Assembly (NCBI RefSeq): GCF_003597395.2
Contig: NC_133769.1
Coordinates: forward strand, 49,869,957 to 49,933,956
Source: Chelonoidis abingdonii
Taxonomy: Eukaryota; Chordata; Testudines; Testudinidae
DNA: 64,000 nt
Reading direction: 5' to 3'
The notes below the pieces were generated by a model that did no database searches, had not been told where the DNA came from, and saw only the letters and a list, made by a program, of their open reading frames with translations. This document shows, piece after piece, positions 1-11,096 of the stretch (its first letter is position 1; every line of letters starts with the position of its first letter). The translations under genes were made by a program, and so were the position numbers.

Positions 1-650
1 GGTGTCAGGGTCTGCACTCTGTTCTCATCATCCTTGATCTCTCTTGTATTTAGCTGTGACACTCTAACTAAGTTTCCTAGACCTGAAGAAGAGCTCTGTG
101 TAAGCTCAGAAGCTTGTCTCTCTCACCAACAGAAGTTGGTCCAGTAAAAGATATTACCTCATCCACCTTGTCTCTCTCATATCCTGGGACTGACACCGCT
201 CCAACAACACTGCATAATTCCCCAGCAAGGCAGACTGCCTAAGCAGGCCTGCTTTGTCATCTTGTCAGAGGATATAAACAGCATAATTGCCCATGATTTT
301 AAGTTACCACACAGCTCATTCTCAGACAGCACATTTATTCTTGAGGTAAAAGAATTACAGAGAAAACATATTAAAAATAAAAGAACATGCATGCATGCAA
401 ATAAGCTTACCAGCGATCACTCCAATTCCAACAAGTGCTCTGGTAGAAGTGAGTTCTTCCAACTCTTCCCTAAGGAATGGGTCCATTGGAGAGAAGGTCC
501 TATCCATTTTCTGGATGAGATAGAAGGCCCTGGGTCAGTTTAAACTCAGGCTATTTATCCAAAAATCCTTTCTGTGTCTGTTGGCTTCTGGAGAATCCAA
601 TTTGAACCAGTACAGGAAAGCATCCCCAGGAGGTAGCATCTCTCTGGAGG
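1..650. other. Intergenic sequence, nothing recognised
   Basis: There is no splice-bounded exon, transposon end or RNA gene that I can support. The short reading frames here look like chance. Confidence 0.6.
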
Positions 651-999
651 TGTTACAGCACAATTTCTCAAACAGGGAATGCTGCTTGTACAGGGAAAGC
701 CCCTGGTGGGCTGGGCTGGTGTGTTTACCTGCCCCGTCCGCAGGTCTGGCCGATCACGGCTCCCACTGGCCGTGGATCACTGCTCTGGGCCAATGGGAGC
801 TGCTGGAAGCGGCATGGGGCCGAGGGACATACTGGCCGTCACTTCCAGCAGCTCCCACTAGCCTGGAACAGCGATCCACGGCCAGTGAGAGCTGCGATTG
901 GTCGGGCCTGTGGATGGGAAGGTAAACACACCAGCCTGGCCCACAAGGGGCTTTCCCTACACAAGTGGCGACCCCTGTTTGAGAAACCCTGTGTTACAG
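651..999. mobile_element. Fold-back hAT-like MITE, copy 1, with exact 8-bp duplication
   Basis: The element spans 659-991 and is flanked by TGTTACAG at 651-658 and 992-999. Its ends are inverted (TTTCTCAAACAGG against CCTGTTTGAGAAA). The inversion continues inward through most of the length: GGGAAAGCCCCTGG, GGTAAACACACCAG and AGCAGCTCCCACT each have a partner on the other arm. Such long-armed non-autonomous elements with 8-bp duplications fit the hAT superfamily. A second copy lies at 54517-54845. Confidence 0.85.
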
Positions 1000-1930
1000 C
1001 CTGAGTGAATTTGCCTGATCACGCCCCCACCCCAGGGTTCTTGGTTCCTGAAGGAGCTGTGGTTATTCTCCCCTATGCAATTACATATAACCCCTGGCCA
1101 ACATTAATTTACATCAATACAGTTTGTCCAGGAAATTACCGTACCTGTCACAGTTCCAGCAACGTTTACACAAAGGAGAGTTTGGTCAGGAGTATTAATT
1201 GGAGGAAGTGAAAAAGTCTTTGTTCATCATATTACCCTGATGTCGCCTAATTACCTTGGGGAGTTCCCCTACCTTTCTTTCTCCAAGCCCAGAATTTCAC
1301 AGCCAATTTTGATCTCCACTTCCTTAGACATTGTTCTTGGATCATGCCTTCATGCTGAATGTGTTCATGTGATTTTAGCTGATCACAGATGTAGCATGGA
1401 TTTGCCTATTTTAAAATATTCTTACCAATTTCCCCTTATAAATAAACTGAAATTATTGTTACCCCTTTAGACCGAGCAGCTAACCAAAATTTGAGACCTT
1501 TTTGGTGGTTTTTGTTAGGAGAAGAAATTGATGGAGTCAGATTATTTCTTGGGTGCTTATTTACCAAGACTGTACACAAAGTCCTGTTTCCTTGACACAG
1601 TAGGAACAAACAATAGGATGCAGTTTCCTTGCTCAGTAATTCAAACCTGTTTCCAACCAGCATTCTATACAAAAGAATCTTATTCTCTCTCTTTCAAGTT
1701 GTTTTCAGTGCCCAAATACCAGTGTTTCTCTCACTGTCTCCTGGCTTTCTCTAGTTCTTTTTTCTACTTCTTTCATACACAGGCACACACAGCTGCCCTG
1801 TTTGCAATCAGTTCCCAGGGAAACCCCTCTGACCACATAACTCAGCTTCTGATCAGCCTTGCATGCAACCTAGTTTCTTGGGTAGTGATGTTTATTATTT
1901 GTTATCTTATTCCTTAAAGAAGTTTAATTA
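1000..1930. other. Intergenic sequence, nothing recognised
   Basis: AT-rich sequence without clear repeat ends. A frame of 129 codons at 1528-1917 has no recognisable domain and is probably chance. Confidence 0.55.
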
Positions 1931-1934
1931 CTTT

Positions 1935-2135
1935 GTAGAGTTTAAGGCCAGCAGGACCACCAGATCATCTAGTTTGACATTCTGTGTTTCACAGGCCATA
2001 AACATCACCCAGCACCCATACTCTGAATCCCGCAACCGAAATTAGACCAAAGTAGTACAGCTCACAGGATACTAGACTATTTTATGCCACAGCAAGAGAA
2101 TAGGAGGGACTGAATTACACCAGGGCCCATGCCCA
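1935..2135 (-). repeat. CR1-like LINE fragment and adjoining repeat block
   Basis: 1940-2015 matches the pattern seen again at 49590 and 55890 (aggccagaagggaccac, atcatctagtttgac), which looks like the complement of a CR1 3' region. The following block, 2056-2135, recurs at 5424-5535 with the shared run GATACTAGACTATT and then GAGAATAGGAGGGACTGAA. The two copies are in the same orientation. Confidence 0.6.
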
Positions 2136-2429
2136 GTGTTGTTACCAGGTTTGCCCGTTAATTTGGGGTATGCTTATTTATTAGGGTTGCTCTTTTGGGC
2201 GGGGGGCGGGGGTTCTGTAATTCTAACAATGTACTTGCTTGTGTCACGTGTTCTCATACGGAGCTCTACTTTTCCCTTCTGCAAGTCCCCTCCCAACAGA
2301 GCTATCCTGCAGGGTCTAAGTTCCCCCGGGCAGGGTTCTTCCAGCCCTAGAATCAGATGAACACACACACACGCTAACAGAGCACGTCTGCGAGGACTGG
2401 GTTAATCAACACTCTTAAGCTGACCCCTT

Positions 2430-2650
2430 ATATGTCCCTGGACTCAAAAGGTTGGGTCAAGCAGCATTTCCAAGCTGCCACCCACATAAGCCATGGGCAC
2501 TGCACCAGAATAGAGTACACCTGAGCAGCCTGGGTTGAGCAGCACTTTCAAGCTGCCACCCGTATATGCCCCTGGACTCAGCAGGCTGGGTCGAACAGCA
2601 CTTCCACTCTGCCAGCCTCATATATTCTACGTTCAGCACATCCCTATCCC
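2430..2650. repeat. Imperfect minisatellite, about three copies
   Basis: A unit of about 57-77 bp recurs at roughly 2450, 2526 and 2583. Each copy has a glycine-cysteine-type motif at DNA level (GGTTGGGTCAAGCAGCA, then CAAGCTGCCACCC). The copies differ by several substitutions and length changes. Confidence 0.7.
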
Positions 2651-2849
2651 CATTTTCATGTTACAATTGTTCTGGTAGTAACCCACTTGATGAGCAAACC
2701 CCACAGGATTTCTGGGCACTGCAGGGATCTTTAGCTTAGGTATGAGGAGAGTAGCTGCAGAGCAAATGGGGAAACCAAAAAACACCCATGAGGGGGAGAA
2801 AGAGAGAACCAACCAGCTAAATCATGAAAGATGGGGCTACTATAAGGTG

Positions 2850-2973
2850 GGTGCATAACTGGCTGGATAACTGTACTCAGAGACTAGTTATTAATGGCTC
2901 CCAATCCTGCTGGAAAGGTATAACAAGTGGGGTTCCGCAGGGGTCTGTTTTGGGACCGGCTCTGTTCAATATC
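2850..2973 (+). mobile_element. CR1 LINE reverse transcriptase fragment (5' piece of a split copy)
   Basis: The frame at 2923-2973 reads [17 protein letters not shown], the conserved [10 protein letters not shown] block of CR1/LINE reverse transcriptases. The copy is cut just after this and continues after an unrelated insertion at about 3610. It is 5' truncated and dead. Confidence 0.85.
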
Positions 2974-3609
2974 TAATAAACAGGACTTAATATTGGCATA
3001 GGAAATACGTTGTGACAAGTTCCTCTCTACTTGGTGGGTCCTGCGCTTATTGGCGGACTTGCTCACTCAGTGATCATCCTCTGGTCGAACCACCAGTCTG
3101 GGCAACTCCTCTGTGTCTGATCAGGAGTGGGACAGTTGGGGGCGAACCGGGCCGCTCATAATCGGGTTCAGCCCAGGGCCGTGATTGGCTGTCCTATAGT
3201 ATCTGTAACTGCATTGACAGCTAACAACCCCTTGGCTAATTCCCATGGCCCTCCAAACCTTATAGCTCAACAGGACTTCTCCTGGTTCATAACGTTGATT
3301 GCTGATAATTCTCAATCTCCCAGTAGCATCTCTCAGCTAGCTCTTGAAGCCTCTTGCTCCCCCTCTCACACGCACACCTATTCGACTAACTGGGCACTTT
3401 TTAACTAGTTCAGCCAGCACTTGATTGACTTCAGGGTTTCCAATAATGTACTATCTCACTGCCTTTCTAGAAAGATCTTAATCTGGCCCAGTGTTGATTA
3501 CCTGAAACTGCATTGGTTACCATGGTACAGGAGATTTTGTTTAGCCTGGGGCTAACTACTGTCCAAACTACTTACGAACCATCGGCTTGCCCCATCACAG
3601 TTATTAGTT
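2974..3609. mobile_element. Unclassified repeat inserted into the CR1 copy
   Basis: About 635 bp separate the two CR1 pieces. The sequence starts TAATAAACAGGAC and includes GGTGGGTCCTGCGCTTATT. It may be part of an LTR or other dispersed element. I cannot assign it or find its target duplication. Confidence 0.5.
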
Positions 3610-4470
3610 TCAGATGATAAATGGGAGGGATTGCACTGCTTGGAGATACAGGGTCATATCGAATGATTCTGGCAATTGGCAGAATGGTCTGAGGTAAACA
3701 GGATAAGTTTTAACAAAGGAATGCAAAGTGTCATTAGAAGGAAAATCAGTTTCACACACTACAAAATGGGAAGAGACCTGTTTAGGAAGTGTAATCGGCA
3801 GAAGAGATTAGGGGTTTGTGAGACACAAGCTTGAGTGCTATTGAAAAAAACAACATGTGATCTGTTGCAAAAAAGCAATTAGATTCTGGCGATGCATAAA
3901 TGTGTGATTTCAAGACACAAGCATCTCTTCCGCTCTATCTGGTGGTTAGCGCTCAAAATCGAGTAATTTTGTCCAATTCTGGACACCGCATTTCAAGAAA
4001 GATGTGGAGACATTCGGCAGAGGTCCAAGAAAAGCAACAAAAATGTTAAAGGTCTTGAGACATGACTAGACGAGGAAGCTGAAAGATATTGGTTTGGTTT
4101 AGTTGGAAAAGAGAAGACTGAGAGCGGGACATGATAGCAGTTTTAGGTACTAAACAGGGTGTCATAAGGAGGAGGAGAAAACTTTCACTAGCCCTAATGA
4201 CAGAACAATACAATGCTAAACTAAACTAGGGAGGTTTAGGTTTGGACATTCGGAAGAACAGTCTAAGTCGTCAGGTGGTTTTGGCACTGGAATAAATTGG
4301 GCTAAGGGAGGTTGTGGAATCTCCATCTCTGGAGATATTTAAGAGTAGGTTAGATAAATGTCTGTCAGATATGGTCTAGACAGTATTTGGTCCTGCCATG
4401 AGGGCAGGGGACTGAACTCGATGACCTCCTGAGGTCCCTTCCACTCCTAGAATCTATGAATCTATGAAAG
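3610..4470 (+). mobile_element. CR1 LINE 3' part and 3' UTR
   Basis: This continues the CR1 copy, starting near the decayed catalytic segment (CAGATGATAAATGGGAGG). It runs through GGACACCGCATTTCAAGAAA and AAGAGAAGACTGAGAGCGGG, then ends in the typical CR1 3' UTR (GAGGTCCCTTCCACTCCTAG) and tandem tail GAATCTATGAATCTATGAA. It carries many frameshifts and stops. Confidence 0.9.
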
Positions 4471-4639
4471 TTATTTATTGCCAGGTAATAACCATACGAG
4501 GGGAGGCAAACATGCAAAACCATTACAATATTAAATCTAACTTAAATTTGATTACAAAAGTCAGGTTTAGAAAACTATAACTGATCACACAAGTCAGGTT
4601 CAGAAGGCTGTACTTAGAGAGAGTTAGGTTCTCTCCACT

Positions 4640-5410
4640 ACATGGTTTGAATCGATTGGGGGTCCCAGATGGTGGTGGCAGCTGAGGGTCTGGAGTGCTG
4701 GAGACAGGCAGAGCCCCCAGCATGATCAGTCAGGAGAAGATCAAGTCCCAGTAGAACTGATGCAGAGTTTGGATCCAGGCATCAGAGCACTTACTTGAGC
4801 CTGGGTAGGGGTTTTTGAAGGGAAAGAACAATGGTTCAAGGGAGAACACTAGATTTGTTTATGTGTAAATAAGGGAGAATACCAAAGTTGTTTTGTTCAG
4901 TCTAGACAATGGGAGCTGATCATTCCTGGCTATGGGCGGTGCTCCTTGGAGGGAGCTCACAATGCAATTAGGCAGCTTCAGTATTTTGGATATCAATCAA
5001 GGATTCTTTACTAGTCTGATAACTGCTGAGCTGGGTGTGTGCAGGCACAGGTTCATTAGCATCTGGAGCAGAGATCCTCCATCATGCAGTGCATCCCTGC
5101 TTTTCTGGTCCCAGAGTTCAATGCGGTTCTTGCCTTGGAATCTCTGTTCTCCATTCTGTGTGCTAACAGAAATGCCTCCCTGTCCTGTCTTTGATGCAGA
5201 TGAGGCTAGGGGAGTTTCCTTAATCCTGTCCATCCTTATCCGGAGGGGTTTAGGTGTGTCTTCCACCACCTTTTCATTGCCTTTTGGACATCTTTCTTCT
5301 GATCAGCTTTGGTTCAAGCAGATGCTTGGGGTGGTGGGGGATGTCTTTCATGAGTCAGGCAGGCTGGATTCTACACACTGGTTGCCGAAGAACATAGAGC
5401 TGATAGCTAA
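4640..5410 (-). repeat. Dispersed repeat, copy 1 (inverted relative to 60120-61020)
   Basis: Read on the minus strand, this stretch aligns with 60120-61020 at many points. Shared blocks are GATCAGCTCCCATTGTCTAG, CTCTGCTCCAGATGCTAAT, GAACCAAAGCTGATCAG and AACTCTGGGACCAGAAAA. The 220-codon frame at 4932-5594 falls inside it and is not supported as a gene. The class is unknown; it might be an LTR or internal part of an old retroelement. Confidence 0.65.
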
Positions 5411-5423
5411 GAGATCTTGTGAG

Positions 5424-5615
5424 TATTACAGCTCACAAGATACTAGACTATTATGCCACAGGAAGAGAATAGGAGGGACTGAAGTGCACCAGTGCCTGAG
5501 CATTGGTGAATTAACCACTGGGCCACCAGGGCCTATGCCCAGGGGCCCCAGCCAATTTGGGGACCCTGGAAAAATGGGTGACCCCATGCGCTGACCCCGC
5601 TCCCCCCCCCCGCCT
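5424..5615. repeat. Repeat block shared with 2056-2135, plus GC-rich sequence up to the Gypsy target
   Basis: 5424-5535 is the second copy of the GATACTAGACTATT block. It grades into GC-rich sequence (GCGCTGACCCCGCTCCC) that seems to resume at 12872, beyond the Gypsy element. The last five bases, CGCCT (5611-5615), are the left target duplication. Confidence 0.6.
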
Positions 5616-6636
5616 TGTGGTAAACTTCTGTCTCAAATCTGGACTTAGCGTTCAAAATCTGAGTGTTTACTGTGAACCTCCACCAAGCTTATACCCAGCT
5701 TGGATCTGATATCGCTGCCACCAACCAGGATTTTATTTAGGGTTCCTGGTTTTACCCCCAGTCACCCCAACCTTTCCGGGGACCCCCCAAGACCCAGACC
5801 CTGGGTCTCCCTATCTCATCCCCAGCCTCCCACCCCTCCTTTTCCCTGGTGAGCCTGGGCGATGCTTAACTCCTTGAATGCAAAACCAAGAGAGCTATTT
5901 ACCTCCCTCGAGGCTATTCATTCAAAGCTAGTCACAGCTAACACACCGGGAGATTCCCCCTCCCTTGTCTCGTAGCAGTAACTAGAGAAAACCTCAACCA
6001 CAAGAGAACGGAGTTGATTCTTTCTCTCTTTCCCGTCCTGTTCCCGCCCTGGGGACAATAGGAAAGTCAGAATGTAATGCTGTAATTACAGAATGTAATG
6101 CTTCTCTCCCCCTCCCTGTCGTCCCGTGAGGGAGACAGATACCTGGTACAAATTTCTATCCCTTTGCCTCACTAGGAAAAGAACTCCACAAGTTTTAAAA
6201 AGAAACTTTATATAAAAAAAAGAAAGAACTTACATATACTACACTCTGCATTAAGAAATTCATACAGGAATATGGCTTATAAGAAAATAGGAGTAAACAG
6301 CCTGATTTAAAAGATAGCCCAATTAAACCAGTCCAGCAAATCAACACCCATGTAAATACAAATCAAGCACATCACAGCCGATTACTTTGTTTCCTTTTGT
6401 ACTCACAGATGTTTAGTAGAATATTTGAAAGAAGATGGAGTTAGAAGAAAGCTTGTTTACTCACAGCCGAGGAAAACAAAAAGACCCAGAACAAAGCCAA
6501 AAACCTCCAGAGGTTCCCACCCTTACTTTTGAAAATCCGGTTTCCTGATTGGTCCTCTGGTCAGGTGTTTGGTTCCCTTTGTAAACCCTTTACAGTAAAA
6601 GAAATTAACCCTTACCTTACCTATCTACTTATGACA
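5616..6636 (-). repeat. 3' LTR of the Gmr1-like element
   Basis: 1021 bp, matching 11838-12866 over its whole length. Shared stretches include TGTGGTAAAC at one edge and CTATCTACTTATGACA at the other. Differences include a small duplication (AATGTAATGC, twice near 6070-6100) absent from the other LTR, and length changes near 5720-5870. Confidence 0.93.
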
Positions 6637-6652
6637 CGCCCCCAAATCACAG
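6637..6652 (-). promoter_or_regulatory. Polypurine tract of the Gmr1-like element
   Basis: Read on the minus strand, GATTTGGGGGCG lies immediately before the 3' LTR start (TGTCATAAG), the position of the plus-strand primer site. Confidence 0.65.
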
Positions 6653-6849
6653 ACAGTGTAAAATTTCACTGTAGGTGATTCCACCTAGAACTTTAAACTA
6701 ATCAGAGCAATACAACACATGCACCTTTACATATACTTCTAAACATGTAAACTACAAGACTTCTACATCTGAAGGAAAATTTTAACCAGTGTATTCCGGA
6801 AACTCTCACGGAGAGTGCATCAGCTACTTTGTTGGAAGCTCCTGAAATG

Positions 6850-7475
6850 TGTTGAATTCAAATCAAAATCTTGGAGAGCTAGACTCCAACGAAGAAGTTT
6901 CTTGTTGTCCCTTTGGCTGTATGAGCCACTTTAGCGCAGCATGGTCAGTTTGTAGCTGGAACGCCGTCCCCAACGTATGGCGGAGCTTTCCAGGCGTACA
7001 CAATGGCATAGCATTCCTTTTCACTGACTGACCAGTGGCTTTCCCTCTCCGATAGTTTCTTGCTGAGAAACACAACAGGATGGAAGTCCTGACCCGGTCC
7101 TCCTGATGAGAACTGCTCCTATACCACGCTCAGATGCATCGGTGGTTACTAGGAATGGTTTGTCAAAGTCTGGGGCCCTTAGCACGGGTCAGAGTGAGCG
7201 TCGCCTTAAGTTGGGTAAAGGCTTCCTGACACTCATCAGTCCATTTAACTGTGTTGGCTGGACTTCTTGGTCAGGTCGGTCAGTGGTGCAGCGATTTGGC
7301 TGTAGTGTGGTACAAATCGCCTGTAATACCGGCCAAGCTAAGAAGGATTGGACCTGTTTCTTTGACTTTGGGACAGGCCACTTTTGGATAGCCTCCACCT
7401 GGCCTGTAGGGGTTTATGGTTCCTCGACCCACCTGGTGTCCCAGGTAAGTCACTCTGTTTTGGCTATTTGACACT
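6850..7475 (-). pseudogene. Retrotransposon RNase H region and end of reverse transcriptase (degraded)
   Basis: In more than one frame the minus strand shows VTYLGHQVGRG (connection after the reverse transcriptase palm), a TDAS-like stretch near 7125 and QTDHAALKWL near 6930-6960, the usual Gypsy RNase H ending. Frames shift at least three times. It is the last coding domain before the 3' LTR. Confidence 0.85.
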
Positions 7476-7529
7476 TTTTGGCCTTAACATTAGTCCTCCT
7501 GTCATACGGTCAAAGACCTTTTCAGGTGT

Positions 7530-7960
7530 TTAGGTGTTCGGGCCAGGAGTCTGAAAAAATGGCCACATCATCGAGTAGGCAACTGCATATTTCCCAGTCC
7601 GGCTAGTAGACCATCTACCAGCCTCTGGAAGGTTGCGGGTGCATTTCGCAGGCCGAAAGGGAGTACATAAATTCATACACTCCTGCATGGGTGACGAATG
7701 CTGACCTTTCCTTGGCAGGTTCATCTAGCGGTACTTGCCAGTACCCCTTTGTTTATGTCTATTGTAGAGATGAACTGGGCACGTCCCAACTTTTCCAATA
7801 GCTCATCGGTGCGTGGCATTGGATAGTTGTCTGACGAGTACCGCATTTGTTACCGGTAGTCCACGCAAAAGCGTATTTCCCCATCTGGTTTGGGTACCAG
7901 AACTACTGGAGATGCCCATGCACTGGAGATGAGACGGATTATACCCATCTGTAGCATGTT
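7530..7960 (-). pseudogene. Retrotransposon reverse transcriptase palm and fingers (degraded)
   Basis: Minus-strand fragments match Gypsy reverse transcriptase: [15 protein letters not shown] near 7860-7910, STIDIN near 7770, ERSAFVTH near 7695 and a decayed YxDD catalytic site near 7563-7580. The YxDD site is disrupted by a one-base deletion. Several stops and shifts occur. It lies downstream of the integrase, contrary to the usual Gypsy order. Confidence 0.88.
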
Positions 7961-8756
7961 CCGGATCTCCGCTCTATAGCAGCTTGTGCGTGAGGGGACA
8001 CCCGGTAGGGTGGTGTTCTAATGGATGAGCATTACCTGTGTCAATGGAGTGGTATGCCCGTTCAGTCCGTCCTGGATGGTTGAGAACAATGGTGCGAAGC
8101 GGTGCACAAGCTCCGGATTTGTTGCCGCTGCAGATGTTCCAGGGTGTTGAGAGGTTCACCTCTTCCACACCGCCGTCTTTTTCCCGTCATAGTAGACGCC
8201 ATCAGGCCACTCACGTCCTCTGCTCCCTGGACAGTAAACTGGCAAACCTGTAAGTCTCTGGAATAAAGGCTGAGAGAATTAACATGGTACACTTTGGGTT
8301 TAGTGAGGACTTTGGAAATGCTATGAGGAGTTAACAGCTCCAGGCGCTCTTGACCGTGAATGGCCCTCCCATGATGCTTCCATCTATGGCCTGTTGGCCT
8401 TCAAGACCATAACCTGGTCTCCTCTCTTGAAGGAATGTCTCTGTATGTTTATCGTACCAGGCCTTTTGCTCTTCCTGTATCCTTAGGTTTCTCTAGCAAG
8501 GGCTAAAGAATGGTCGGAGGGTGTTTTGGAGGTTGCTGACAAAGTCAGAATGTTAGTTCCAGGAGAGGGTGTAACCCTCCCTTGGTGCTTCACCAACTGT
8601 AATGGCCCCTTAACCTTCATGCCATACACAAGTTCAAAGGTGAGAACCTAAACTGGGATGTTGTCAGCCCTGTAAGCAAAGAGCAACTCTGCAACACTAA
8701 GTCCCAGTCCGCTGAGTATTCATTTACGAATTTATGGATCATGGCCCCAAGTTCCA

Positions 8757-9400
8757 TTATACCTTTCCACCAGGCCATTGATTGGTTTGATGGTGGTACG
8801 GGGTGGCAACCAAGTGATTCACCCCATGATTTTCCCACAGGTCTTTCATGGTGCCTGCCAGGAAATTAGATCCTGAATCGGTAAGGATATCGGAGGGCCA
8901 ACCTACCCTGGCGAAAATGTCTGTTAGGGCCTGGCACACCGCTTTAGCCCTGGTGTTGCCTAGAGCCACTGCTTCTGGCCATCGGGTAGCAAAGTCCACG
9001 AAAGTCAGTACGTACTGCTTTCCCTGGGTGTCTTTCTTGGAAAAGGACCCAGAATATCCACAGCTACTCGCTGAAATGGGACCTCAATTATGGGGAGTGG
9101 CTGGAGAGGAGCCTTGACCAGATCTTGAGGCTTTCCCACTCTTTGGCACACCTCACAAGACTGGACATACTGGGCAACTTCCTTGCCCATCCCCTCCCAG
9201 TAGAAGGACTTCCCCAACCTGTCTTTGGTTCTGTTCACCCCAGCATGGCCACTGGGATGATCATGGGCTAAGCTTAAGAGCTTCCCCCTGTATTTAGTTG
9301 GAACCACCAACCGTTTGTGCGGCTGCCATTCTTCCTGGCGTCCACCAGAAAGAATTTCCTTGTATAAAAGTCCTTGGTCTATAACAAACCGGGATCGGTT
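8757..9400 (-). pseudogene. Retrotransposon integrase: zinc finger and catalytic core (degraded)
   Basis: The HHCC finger (HDHPSGHAGVNRTKDRL, then CEVCQRVG) lies at about 9140-9275. The core follows with VAVDILGPFPRK near 9050, DFATRWPEA near 8990, LTDSGSNFLAG near 8870 and ATPYHHQTN near 8795. The two catalytic aspartates are visible; the Glu segment is in a shifted frame. The finger and core are separated by a frameshift near 9000. Confidence 0.9.
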
Positions 9401-9797
9401 AGAAGAGCTGAGGCGGTGGGTTGCTCCGTGCCGCCGCCCAAGCTTTCTGAAGGCTGTCATCTGCTTCCTGCTCAGTCTGGAACTGTTCCCTTGAAGCTGG
9501 GGACACCAGTTCTTCCTCAGACTGGGGACTTGGGCTTGGTCCCTCTGGAAGTGATGTAGATGATGGGGTTGTTTCTGTAGCTGGTGTACCGCTGTCCGCT
9601 GGTGCACCTGGTGGTATTTCAGGCTCTGGCTGAGCCTCTTCGGTATGGTTGTCTGTTGCTTCTGCCAGTTCAGGCTCGTTGGTCCCTTCTGGCGTTGGGG
9701 TTGAAGGTGTGGTTGCACTTGCTTGTGCTGGTGCTGGTTGCTGTTCCAGTTCCGGGTCTGGGACTGGAGGTGCTGTGGCTGGTTCAGCCGTTGACAT
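9400..9797 (-). pseudogene. Proline/glutamate/threonine-rich linker between protease and integrase
   Basis: About 130 codons are open here with strong composition bias (repeated PEP, TPST and APA motifs), ending in an EQEADDSLQKAW stretch that in Gypsy elements normally precedes the integrase finger. It lies directly after the protease because the reverse transcriptase has moved downstream. I see no domain in it. Confidence 0.7.
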
Positions 9798-10036
9798 GGG
9801 ATCGGGTCCACTACCTCAGTCTGGGTCTCTGGTAACACAGACAGGTTCTCTGTGGACGGCTCAGGAACAGGAATGGGTCTGGAAGCTTGCCTGGTTTGGC
9901 TGCGTGTAACCATTCCCACTCTCTTGGACTGCTTCACTTGGTTGGCCAAGTCTTCCCCCAGTAGCATGGGGATGGAATATTGTCATAGACTGCAAAAGTC
10001 CACATTCCTGACCAGCCTTTGTACTGGACAGGCAGT

Positions 10037-10273
10037 TCAGCTGTAGGCAAGTCCACAGCTTGTGACATAGGGGTAAATGGTCACTTTGGCCCTTGGGTTG
10101 ATGAGTTTGGGATCGACGAAGGATTGGTGGATAGCTGACACTTGTGCCCCCGTGTCTCTCCACGCGGTAACCTTCTTTCCGCCCACTCTCAAATTTTCCC
10201 TTCGCTCCAAGGGGATTTGAGAGGTATCTGGGCCTGGGGATCTTTGGTTTGCTGGGGGTGCAATGACTTGCAC
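10037..10273 (-). pseudogene. Retrotransposon aspartic protease fragment
   Basis: The minus frame contains TAWRDTGAQVSAIHQSFV, with the catalytic DTG at 10148-10156 followed by a typical hydrophobic-A-I pattern. It follows the CCHC knuckle by about 150 bases. The C-terminal half runs into a frame break near 10040. Confidence 0.85.
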
Positions 10274-10306
10274 CCGGGTGGGGTTATTCGGGCAGTTGGC
10301 CTTTGG

Positions 10307-10348
10307 GCAGTTGGCTTTGATATGTCCCGTTTCATTACACTTATAGCA
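10307..10348 (-). pseudogene. Gag CCHC zinc knuckle
   Basis: In the third minus-strand frame the sequence reads CYKCNETGHIKANC, a perfect CX2CX4HX4C nucleic-acid-binding knuckle, just upstream of the protease. Confidence 0.9.
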
Positions 10349-10535
10349 TTTTCCAGATAACGGGTCACTGGGTTGAAGTAAGTTACTGAAGACTGGTGAG
10401 GTGGAAGGATAGGGTGTCTGTGGCTTCCTTGGTTTGTAGGTGGGTTTTGGGTTGCCCTCGGTTGTAGGTTTATTGTGGGTTGCGCTCGGTTGTAGGGTTT
10501 ATTGTCGGTGTGGCCCCTGGGGTTTTCACTCCCCT

Positions 10536-10847
10536 TTACAGTAGCTTTCTTGCTCTCTGCCACTCCATCCATTTGGCTCCAATCTCCCCCGCCTCGGTGA
10601 GAGTTTTGGGTTGTCCATCTAGGATGTAGCGTGTAATGTCCTCAGGAACACCATCCAAGAACTGCTCCATTTGCATGAGGTGGCGCAGTTGTTCAAAGGT
10701 TTGAGCCTGGGATCCTGCTATCCAGGCGTCACAATGCTTCCCCACGTAGTAGGCGTGTTTGGGAAATGACCCCTCTGGTTTCCACTTTTGGTTTCTGAAC
10801 CGCCGACGGGCGTGATCCGGGGTTATCCCCATTCTGGATCTGGCCAT
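10536..10847 (-). pseudogene. Gag capsid segment with SCAN-like domain
   Basis: The 103-codon frame includes FRNQKWKPEGSFPKHAYYV, then QTFEQLRHLMQMEQFLDGVP and EDITRYILDGQPKTL. The helix pattern and the EQL..L..EQFL core match the SCAN dimerisation domain of vertebrate zinc-finger proteins, which is thought to have come from Gmr1-like gag. The frame breaks at both ends. Confidence 0.82.
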
Positions 10848-11096
10848 GGCTTGAAACAGTTGATAAATCGTTCATTGGTCCCTTGGCATTTCAGCCGCCA
10901 CGTCTGCCAAGGGTCCACTGAGTGTGACCTCAGCTCTAGCATGTACTGGTCGTTCAGGGATCTTGTACCCAATACAGGCCCTTTCAAAATTTTCTAAGAA
11001 GGTCTCTGTGTCATCACCTGCTTTGTAGTTGGGAAATTTCCTGTGCGGTGGAACAACAACTGGCGCCGGAGGGTTAGGAGTGGTTGGAGCATTTTG

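Noticed and set aside
4932..5594. 220-codon plus-strand frame
   Set aside because: It lies inside a dispersed repeat with an inverted copy at 60 kb, lacks any domain, and its frame is not kept in the other copy.
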